From the NCBI GenBank assembly GCA_035376985.1, contig DAOSSA010000010.1, forward strand, positions 5,247-69,246: DNA of 64,000 bases, written 5' to 3'. The DNA is from Brevifilum sp029548365 (lineage in GTDB: Bacteria > Chloroflexota > Anaerolineae > Anaerolineales > Anaerolineaceae). Made by a program: the position numbers and the translations under genes. The notes beneath the pieces were generated by a model, which worked only from the letters and a program-made list of their open reading frames with translations, made no database searches and was not told the origin of the DNA. Positions 58,523-64,000 of the stretch are shown in pieces (position 1 is the stretch's first letter; every line of letters starts with the position of its first letter).

Positions 58523-59188
58523 ATGGAAATAAAGGGCATTAAAGAAGGAATTTTGATCTCTTTTCAAGATCAGGAGTGGCAGGTTGTAAAAGAATCCCTG
58601 ATTCAAAAAATCACAGAAAAGGGGACTTTTTTTCAAGGTGCCCAGCTGGTTCTGGATGTCGGTCAGCTTGTTTTAGGAACCAATGCCCTGGAGGAGTTAC
58701 GCGAAATATTAAATCGTTACAATGTCTCGTTGTATGGTCTGTTGAGTAAATCTATGGTGACACAAGAAGCAGCCCGTAGGATGGGATTGATCACAAAACT
58801 GCGAAAACCAGCAAAAATAGACGACGATAAAATGTGGCCAATAGAGGCTGTTTTAAAAGGTGAAGCAGCCGTATTAATCCCCCAAACAATGCCACCGGGG
58901 CTGATGACCAAATACCAAGGCCATGTGATTGTTCTTGGTAATGTCAGTCATGGATCAGAAATCATCGCTACCGGCAGTGTGATTGTCTGGGGGCGACTGT
59001 ATGGAAATGTGTATGCTGGTGCAGATGGCGATCAAACCGTGGTGGTGTGTGCGCTTGATCTTGCGCCTAACCGGTTGCAGATTGCTGAAATTATTGCCAT
59101 CACACCAGAAGATCAGGCAGAGCCCATACCTGAGGTTGCCCGCATTCTGGACGGTCAAATCATTGCTAAACCGTGGCAAAACCCTTGA
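58523..59188 (+). CDS. minC: Septum site-determining protein MinC
   Basis: The 221-residue protein is an FtsZ polymerisation inhibitor that blocks polar septa. The N-terminal domain (about 1-105) is weakly conserved; the C-terminal right-handed beta helix (about 115-215) is clear: GHVIVLGNVSHGSEIIATGSVIVWGRLYGNVYAGADGD, VVCALDLAPNRLQIA. MinD and MinE are not adjacent, although MinD is needed for membrane recruitment in known systems. Placement between mrdA and rodA joins it to the elongasome operon. Confidence 0.92.
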   Translation: MEIKGIKEGILISFQDQEWQVVKESLIQKITEKGTFFQGAQLVLDVGQLVLGTNALEELREILNRYNVSLYGLLSKSMVTQEAARRMGLITKLRKPAKIDDDKMWPIEAVLKGEAAVLIPQTMPPGLMTKYQGHVIVLGNVSHGSEIIATGSVIVWGRLYGNVYAGADGDQTVVVCALDLAPNRLQIAEIIAITPEDQAEPIPEVARILDGQIIAKPWQNP

Positions 59189-59296
59189 TGATCAGGAAAT
59201 TAATGAAAGGAAAGTGGTTACTGCGATTCCAGAGGAGTGCGCTGTAGGAAAAGTTTGGGCAGGTATAGTAGACAAGCGCAAAGGATCATGTGATTG

Positions 59297-60406
59297 ATGA
59301 ATAACACTCGTAATATCTGGCAAAACTTCGATTTTTTGTTGTTCGGAGCTGCGCTGATTCTATCAATATTGGGCGTCGCATTAATCCGCAGCTCCATCGC
59401 GGGAAACATTGGGCTGGCAGACCATCCAAGCAGGCAAACGACGTTTCTTATTATCAGCCTGGTTGTTTTGTTTGTTGTTGCAGCCATTGATTATAAGTAC
59501 TGGATCACATTGATCGCGCCCATGTACCTGGTGATCATGGCTTTTTTGGGTGTTGTATTAACTGCTGAAGCAAGGTTTGGCGCTGTTAGGTGGTTGGAAG
59601 TGGGTCAAATCCTGATTCAACCCTCTGAATTTGCGAAAATTGTGATCATCTTAGCGTTATCAAATACATTTGCCAACGTCAAATCGAACAATCTTAAAGT
59701 TAATACGATTCTCAGAAGTGCGATTGTGGTAGGCGGCTTGCTGACCTTGATCTTTCTTCAGCCGAATTTGAGTATGACCATCGTAATCCTGGTGCTGTGG
59801 GCTGCCTATCTATGGATAGGGGGCATAAAAATCAGGTTTACTTTGATTTTTGTTGCCATCCTCATGGTTGTGATTTTAATTGGCGCTTTTACCGGGTTCT
59901 CATTCTTAGAAGAGTACCAGCGAGTTCGAATATCTAATTTTCTTTTTCCGGACCCAGATGCCCGTTATGGAGACACCTATAATGTTGATCAAGCTTTGAT
60001 CACGATTGGTACAGGCGGTTGGTTTGGACAGGGTTATAATCAGTCTTCCCAAGTTCAGTTGCGGTTTTTGAAGGTGCGACATACGGATTTTATCTTTTCT
60101 GTGCTTGCCGCGGAGTTTGGGTTGATTGGCACACTGATTGTGATTGCCTTGCTTGCGCTGGTGATCATTCGCTGTTTTTATATCTCTCAAAACGCGGCAG
60201 ATTCTTTTGGATCATTAATTGCTTACGGTTTTGGTGTGTTGATCTTTTTTCAAACTGCTGTAAATATTGGGGTTAATCTGAATATCATTCCTGTTACAGG
60301 ATTAACGTTACCCTTTGTCAGTTATGGAGGTAGCTCTCTATTGACGTTGTTTTTGGGGATTGGGATGGTCGAGAGTGTCGCAATGCGCTCACCGAAGCGT
60401 AAATGA
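59297..60406 (+). CDS. rodA: Rod-shape SEDS glycosyltransferase RodA
   Basis: The enzyme has 369 residues from ATG 59297; TTG 59294 is also possible with the same AAGGA site. It polymerises lipid II during elongation. Ten transmembrane helices and the SEDS landmarks are visible: WLEVGQILIQPSEFAKI, FLQPNLSMTIVIL, VRHTDFIFSVLAAEFGLIG with the catalytic Asp, and GLTLPFVSYGGSSLLTLF. It is the last gene of the mre cluster and pairs with PBP2. A second SEDS domain is present in the fusion at 10.9-13.5 kb. Confidence 0.95.
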   Translation: MNNTRNIWQNFDFLLFGAALILSILGVALIRSSIAGNIGLADHPSRQTTFLIISLVVLFVVAAIDYKYWITLIAPMYLVIMAFLGVVLTAEARFGAVRWLEVGQILIQPSEFAKIVIILALSNTFANVKSNNLKVNTILRSAIVVGGLLTLIFLQPNLSMTIVILVLWAAYLWIGGIKIRFTLIFVAILMVVILIGAFTGFSFLEEYQRVRISNFLFPDPDARYGDTYNVDQALITIGTGGWFGQGYNQSSQVQLRFLKVRHTDFIFSVLAAEFGLIGTLIVIALLALVIIRCFYISQNAADSFGSLIAYGFGVLIFFQTAVNIGVNLNIIPVTGLTLPFVSYGGSSLLTLFLGIGMVESVAMRSPKRK

Positions 60407-60444
60407 TGATTATTTCAGCAAAATTAAGGGGTCCAACCTGGAGA

Positions 60445-61290
60445 TTATGAATTATTTCGTATTAACAGCATGGGTTGGCTGACTTCATTAATAAACAGGT
60501 GCAATACTTTCAGGTCTGAAACATCCTCTCCATGGGGAAGGATCAACAATCCTTTTTCTAATGCATTGAGCATGCTGAATAATCGGTGGATGGTTTCGGT
60601 TTTATAACCCTGGATCGATATTTTGCTATTGCTGGAAGTCGCCCATTGATTTAAATTTTCTGCCACCTGTTTAAATGTGTCTGGGTCATCCTGGCATACC
60701 AGAATACCAAGGGTATCTCCAGGATTGACCAGGTCTCTGCCGGTTTCAAGGCAACGTGTTCCTAAAGGGCTCTGGTGGTGAACAACGATGATTGGCTGAC
60801 CAAACCGGGCATTTTCTTCAATCAATAACAGGGGTTTTGTGTGGTTTTTTATCAGGGCTTGTGCGGTTGAGCCAAGTCTCCTTCCACGTACGGGATGTGT
60901 GCCTGCCTTGCCGATCACAATCAGGTCAGAAGATTGGCCTTCTTTTTCAATTGTCCTGTGGATGCTTCCCCGTAACACCATAAAAACAGCCTGTATGCCG
61001 ATTGATGACGTTTTTTTTCGAAAGGATCTGATCACTGAACGAGATTGAACAAAAATACCGCGCGATAAGCCATCCGTGGTAATTTCTCTGACACTGGCAG
61101 TATGTTCTCCGACCTCCTGGCAAAAAGGCATCTCTGCCAGATTGAGCAGATTTATATCTTCAATAAAAATGCCTTTTAAGGCTGCACGGTATTGTTGTGC
61201 CAGTTCAACCGCAGCCTCTAAAGCAGCAACACTGTGTGTTGAGTTATCGAGCGATACCAGTATTTGGTTAACGATTATCGGTCCGAGCAT
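60445..61290 (-). CDS. Tandem universal stress protein
   Basis: The protein has 281 residues from ATG 61290, which lies one base after the upstream LonB stop with GGGTGAG ahead of it; the open frame extends 11 codons further. The first USP domain (about 6-150) has VNQILVSLDNSTHSVAALEAAVELA and the nucleotide loop IGKAGTHPVRGRRLGSTAQAL. The second half (about 155-281) is a divergent USP-like domain without a clear ATP loop (IVVHHQSPLGTRCLETGRDLV). Single-chain tandem USPs act as stress-linked nucleotide sensors. Coupling to lonB suggests a shared stress function. Confidence 0.85.
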   Translation of the reverse strand: MLGPIIVNQILVSLDNSTHSVAALEAAVELAQQYRAALKGIFIEDINLLNLAEMPFCQEVGEHTASVREITTDGLSRGIFVQSRSVIRSFRKKTSSIGIQAVFMVLRGSIHRTIEKEGQSSDLIVIGKAGTHPVRGRRLGSTAQALIKNHTKPLLLIEENARFGQPIIVVHHQSPLGTRCLETGRDLVNPGDTLGILVCQDDPDTFKQVAENLNQWATSSNSKISIQGYKTETIHRLFSMLNALEKGLLILPHGEDVSDLKVLHLFINEVSQPMLLIRNNS

Positions 61291-61291
61291 T

Positions 61292-63715
61292 TCACTCACC
61301 CTGATCTTTCTCATCTTTCCCAAAACGGGCTAATGTATTCGCCATTCTTTCAAGTTTTTGTTTGACCTTGCCATTGATTGAATCAAGGGGAAAGGCGCCA
61401 TTTTCATCTTTTTCTCCTGCCTTAATTCCTGTGAGGATTTCAATACCTTGATCGATATGAGAAACAGGATAAATATGAAATTGATCAGCCTCTACAGCAT
61501 CAATCACATCCCTGCGCAACATGAGGTGTTTTATGTTGGCAGAGGGAATTAGAACGCCTTGATTGCCGGTTAAACCGCGTTCTTTACAAATGTCGAAGAA
61601 ACCTTCAATTTTTTGATTAACGCCGCCAATGGCTTGAACCTCACCATGTTGATTGATTGATCCGGTCACAGCCAAATCTTGTCTGAGAGGCACACCTGAA
61701 ATAGCGCTCAGCAGAACGTACAGCTCCGTTGATGAGGCGCTATCACCATCTACCCCGCCATAGGATTGTTCAAACACCAAGCTGGCTGAAAAGCTTAACG
61801 GCACATCCTGTGCAAATCGACCTCTTAGAAATCCTGAAAGAATCAATACACCTTTTGAATGTATTGGACCACCCATGGCGACTTCTCGTTCAATATCGAT
61901 CACCTGCCCTTTACCCAGGCTGATTTGTGCAGTGATCCGTGTTGGCTTACCAAACATCATGGACCCAAGCTCGTACACAGAAAGCCCGTTGATTTGACCG
62001 ACTTTCGCGCCTTCCGTACTGATAACATTGATGTCCCGCAAGATGGACTCCTGCATTTTTACTTTTATCCGATCCCCCCTTCTGATTTTTTCATCAATGG
62101 CACGCTGGACATCATCATCGGTAATAATTTCTCGCATGGATTCCTTTGCCCAGTAATCGGATTCAACGATCAATTCGCTCAAGTCCTGTAAACGGGTATT
62201 CAATCGTTCAGAATCATTGGCTTGTCTGGCGCTTTCTTCAATCAACCTGGCTACGGCATTTTTGTTGAAAGGCATTGCGCCTTCGCGTTTGATAATACTG
62301 GCAATCAGTCTCGCATATAAGCCCTGGTTGTTTTCAGTCCATTCGATTTCGGTTGTAAAATCGGCTTCAACCTTAAACAACTCAGAAAATTCGGGGTCAT
62401 ACTGCACCAGCAAGTAAAACAAAACTCGGTCTCCAACCAGTGCGATTTTCACGGATAAGGGGATGGGCTCAGGTTTTAGAGAGACCGTGCTGATCAGACT
62501 GAGAGATTGTCCGATGGATTCGATTTCAATGTGTTTTGATTGCAGAGCACGTTTGAGTCCCTCCCAGGCGAAGCTTTGGTTAAGTAATTTTCGAACATCA
62601 ATAATCAGGTAACCTCCGTTGGCTTTATGCAAGGCACCTGGTTTGATCATGCGGTAATCGGTCATTAAAGTTCCCATTTGGGCATAATGGTCAAAGCGAC
62701 CGATTAAATTGTTGTAGGTCGGGTTGTTTTCAAAGACAACCGGCGCCCCCTGGTTGTCTTTATTGCTGACAATGACATTGACCTTGAATCGATCCATTAG
62801 TGCTGCCGAGCGACCCTTATGTTGCGACAACGCCTCAAAGAAACTGGAAGCTTCCTGGCTATCTGTGGGAAGAAAATCGTCTGCGTTTTCGATAATTTGT
62901 TCCTGAATTTCTTTAATATGTTCAACGATTCTCTCATAGGGCTGATATTTATTGATCAATTCATTAATTAAACCGCCAATGGCGAAATTTGCCATTTCTT
63001 TGTTTAATTCTTTAATATCTTGCTGTGCCTGGCGTTGCCAGGGAGGCACCTGTTGCAGGATTTTTTGCAGGCTCGATTGAAGTTGTTCAATGGCATTTTT
63101 TATATCCTCTCGTTCCTGATCGGTTAATTTATTAACATCCTCTGGAGAAAGTACACCTTCATCATCACGCGGGGCAAAGGCAATTCCAGATGGGGTTTTG
63201 ATCATTGCCAATTTATGCTGGTTAGCCTTGTTTTGCAATTCATTAAAAAGTTCAGCCTGCTTATCTTTAAACGATTCAAATACGGCCTGGCGCCTGTTCT
63301 GGTATTCTTCGCTTTCAAAGGCAGCGGAAAGCGCTGTTTGCATTTCTCCAATCAGGTTGTCAATATCGGCCTGGTATTCAGTTCCAAATGATGGGGGCAG
63401 CGCGATGGCATAGGGTTGATCAGGCTGGTCAAAGTTATGTACATAAATATAATCCGCCGGTGTGGGGTCGGATTTCGCTTTTTCTTCGAAAAATTCCTGC
63501 ACGGTTTTTCTTTTTCCCATACCAGCAGGACCAATCACGTAAATGTTGTAACCAGGGTGCGAGATGTTCATACCAAAATTGATCGCATCTGAAACCCTTT
63601 CCTGTCCAACAAATGTGATTTCATCTTCAACCTCGTCTGTGGTGTTAAACTTGAGCGTTTGCAGGTCGCAATGTCGATATAATTGACCCGGTTTCAATTC
63701 ATTGATATTGGACAT
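61292..63715 (-). CDS. LonB-type ATP-dependent protease
   Basis: The 807-residue protein is a soluble bacterial LonB-like protease with AAA_32/Lon_2 architecture. Walker A GPAGMGKRKT is at residues 62-71, and a long coiled-coil insertion lies at about 120-290. The ATPase core continues at about 340-470, with KPGALHKANGGYLIIDVRKLL carrying Walker B. The C-terminal protease domain has catalytic Ser near 659 in DGDSASSTELYVLL and Lys near 702 in GGVNQKIEGFF. It degrades misfolded or regulatory proteins. AGAGGAG precedes the ATG. Confidence 0.93.
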   Translation of the reverse strand: MSNINELKPGQLYRHCDLQTLKFNTTDEVEDEITFVGQERVSDAINFGMNISHPGYNIYVIGPAGMGKRKTVQEFFEEKAKSDPTPADYIYVHNFDQPDQPYAIALPPSFGTEYQADIDNLIGEMQTALSAAFESEEYQNRRQAVFESFKDKQAELFNELQNKANQHKLAMIKTPSGIAFAPRDDEGVLSPEDVNKLTDQEREDIKNAIEQLQSSLQKILQQVPPWQRQAQQDIKELNKEMANFAIGGLINELINKYQPYERIVEHIKEIQEQIIENADDFLPTDSQEASSFFEALSQHKGRSAALMDRFKVNVIVSNKDNQGAPVVFENNPTYNNLIGRFDHYAQMGTLMTDYRMIKPGALHKANGGYLIIDVRKLLNQSFAWEGLKRALQSKHIEIESIGQSLSLISTVSLKPEPIPLSVKIALVGDRVLFYLLVQYDPEFSELFKVEADFTTEIEWTENNQGLYARLIASIIKREGAMPFNKNAVARLIEESARQANDSERLNTRLQDLSELIVESDYWAKESMREIITDDDVQRAIDEKIRRGDRIKVKMQESILRDINVISTEGAKVGQINGLSVYELGSMMFGKPTRITAQISLGKGQVIDIEREVAMGGPIHSKGVLILSGFLRGRFAQDVPLSFSASLVFEQSYGGVDGDSASSTELYVLLSAISGVPLRQDLAVTGSINQHGEVQAIGGVNQKIEGFFDICKERGLTGNQGVLIPSANIKHLMLRRDVIDAVEADQFHIYPVSHIDQGIEILTGIKAGEKDENGAFPLDSINGKVKQKLERMANTLARFGKDEKDQGE

Positions 63716-63773
63716 TTGTGAACTCCTCTACTGATTGTTCTCTCCTGTATTGACGATTTTACCCCTCAATGAA

Positions 63774-63818
63774 CAGAATATTATTTTTGGGGTTAAACAC
63801 GGTGACTGTCAGAATATT
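63774..63818. repeat. Two direct CAGAATATT repeats upstream of lonB
   Basis: CAGAATATT occurs at 63774-63782 and 63810-63818, 36 nt apart start to start. The second copy is part of the palindrome AGAATATTCT (63811-63820). They lie 60-105 nt upstream of the lonB start and could be regulator sites. No confident promoter was chosen in this spacer. Confidence 0.35.
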
Positions 63819-63846
63819 CTATATTCACAGATAAAGCGCAGAAGCG

Positions 63847-63879
63847 CACCCGTGAAAGTGGTCTTTAGTGATAGCGGGG
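63847..63879. repeat. Direct repeat copy 1 (tRNA 3' end plus downstream flank)
   Basis: This 33-nt stretch matches 63910-63942 at 31 of 33 positions. It includes TAGCGGGG, the 3' acceptor strand of the tRNA on the minus strand, and the sequence downstream of it. A TTCGAA T-loop-like sequence follows at 63892-63897 but the arm geometry is wrong for a functional tRNA, so it is a remnant. Confidence 0.7.
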
Positions 63880-63899
63880 CTCTGCGCAGCGTTCGAACC

Positions 63900-63930
63900 A
63901 AAAAAAGACCACCCGTGAAAGTGGTCTTTT
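63900..63930 (-). terminator. Intrinsic terminator downstream of the tRNA sequence
   Basis: AAAAGACCAC (63903-63912) and GTGGTCTTTT (63921-63930) form a perfect 10-bp stem with an 8-nt loop. On the minus strand it is followed by a run of T (A at 63900-63906 on plus). It lies just 3' of the tRNA acceptor end and is a normal tRNA terminator. Confidence 0.8.
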
Positions 63931-63942
63931 ATGATAGCGGGG
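63910..63942. repeat. Direct repeat copy 2 (tRNA 3' end plus terminator flank)
   Basis: This second copy of the 33-nt repeat begins exactly 63 nt after the first. It comprises half of the terminator hairpin and the last eight bases of the tRNA acceptor strand. Confidence 0.7.
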
Positions 63943-63976
63943 AGTGGATTCGAACCACTGACCTCCGGGTTATGAG
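63935..63976 (-). pseudogene. 3' half of a tRNA-Met(CAU) gene
   Basis: On the minus strand the sequence has a seven-base anticodon loop CTCATAA (anticodon CAU), the 3' anticodon strand CCCGG, variable loop AGGTC, T-arm AGTGG-TTCGAAT-CCACT and acceptor strand CCCCGCT plus A. Upstream, where CCGGG should complete the anticodon stem, the sequence is CCACC, and no D-arm follows to the window edge at 64000. The tRNA is therefore broken at the anticodon loop. CCA is not encoded (TCA follows). It could be an attachment-site remnant or, less likely, the 3' exon of an interrupted tRNA. Confidence 0.7.
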
Positions 63977-64000
63977 GGTGGAACCTGAAATCGTTACCTT

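Noticed and set aside
63935..64000. Complete tRNA-Met gene at the right edge
   Set aside because: The 5' anticodon strand does not pair (CCACC against CCCGG) and no D-arm is present before the window ends.
63935..64000. Group I intron in the anticodon loop
   Set aside because: The base before the tRNA half is not the G expected at a group I intron 3' end, and no intron core elements can be seen in the 24 nt available.

Overview
The window looks like a contig from a metagenome-assembled genome of a Chloroflexota bacterium, most likely class Anaerolineae. This is inferred from gene content and style: moderate GC by eye, multi-GAF SpoIIE phosphatases, 7TM-GAF regulators, LonB, archease-RtcB, FHA proteins next to a SEDS/PBP fusion, and a Soj/Spo0J pair. 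A run of exactly 100 N at 41109-41208 is a scaffold gap. I saw no phage, transposon or CRISPR. Apart from a tRNA-derived scar at the right edge, this is densely packed core chromosome.

Layout. 0-8.2 kb (+): a probable operon with GNAT, a membrane 7TM-GAF-HTH regulator, an S1-domain protein, FtsK, a CDP-alcohol phosphatidyltransferase, Lgt and a metallo-beta-lactamase protein. 8.2-10.8 kb: an HNH protein (-), a LiaF-like membrane protein and tyrS. tyrS is preceded by an 11-codon ORF with three consecutive Tyr codons and an intrinsic terminator, which I read as an undescribed ribosome-mediated attenuator. 10.9-15.6 kb (-): FhaA-like, FhaB-like, MTA phosphorylase and a SEDS-PBP fusion whose transpeptidase has lost its catalytic Ser and Lys. 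15.6-21.9 kb: archease-RtcB, PHP protein (-), SecG, a peptide-type solute-binding protein, PduO-type adenosyltransferase and DUF554. 22-28.6 kb (-): DsbA-like, GNAT, tandem-HTH regulator, amidohydrolase, ParB, ParA and a PfkB kinase.

29-36.2 kb: a ParB-like/USP fusion (+), then a partner-switching module on the other strand (STAS, anti-sigma kinase, six-GAF PP2C phosphatase) with no sigma factor beside it, then radC. 36.5-42 kb: PRPP synthetase, G6P dehydrogenase, zinc-ribbon and SH3 proteins, and patatin and esterase genes falsely joined across the N gap. 42.2-50.4 kb (+): SmpB, a phytol/diacylglycerol-kinase-like protein, HutH, a Tat-type L,D-transpeptidase, CcdA, TlpA, a thioredoxin-like/DUF2085 fusion, PgeF, YggS and YggT. 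50.4-60.4 kb: a coiled-coil zinc-ribbon protein (-), MoxR-DUF58, then the elongasome set MreB-MreC-MreD-PBP2-MinC-RodA. 60.4-64 kb (-): tandem USP, LonB, then an intrinsic terminator and the 3' half of a tRNA-Met(CAU) gene.

How it works together. Two peptidoglycan machines are present: a conventional MreBCD/PBP2/RodA elongasome with intact catalytic motifs, and a second SEDS enzyme fused to a pseudo-transpeptidase and co-transcribed with phosphopeptide-reading FHA proteins. Chromosome handling (FtsK, ParAB, RadC), envelope redox (CcdA/TlpA/DsbA-like) and stress signalling (Rsb-like switch, two USP proteins, LonB) fill most of the rest. Several divergent gene pairs share a palindromic -10 element, and some genes appear to be leaderless or nearly so. 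All functional calls rest on motif recognition by eye, without database searches.
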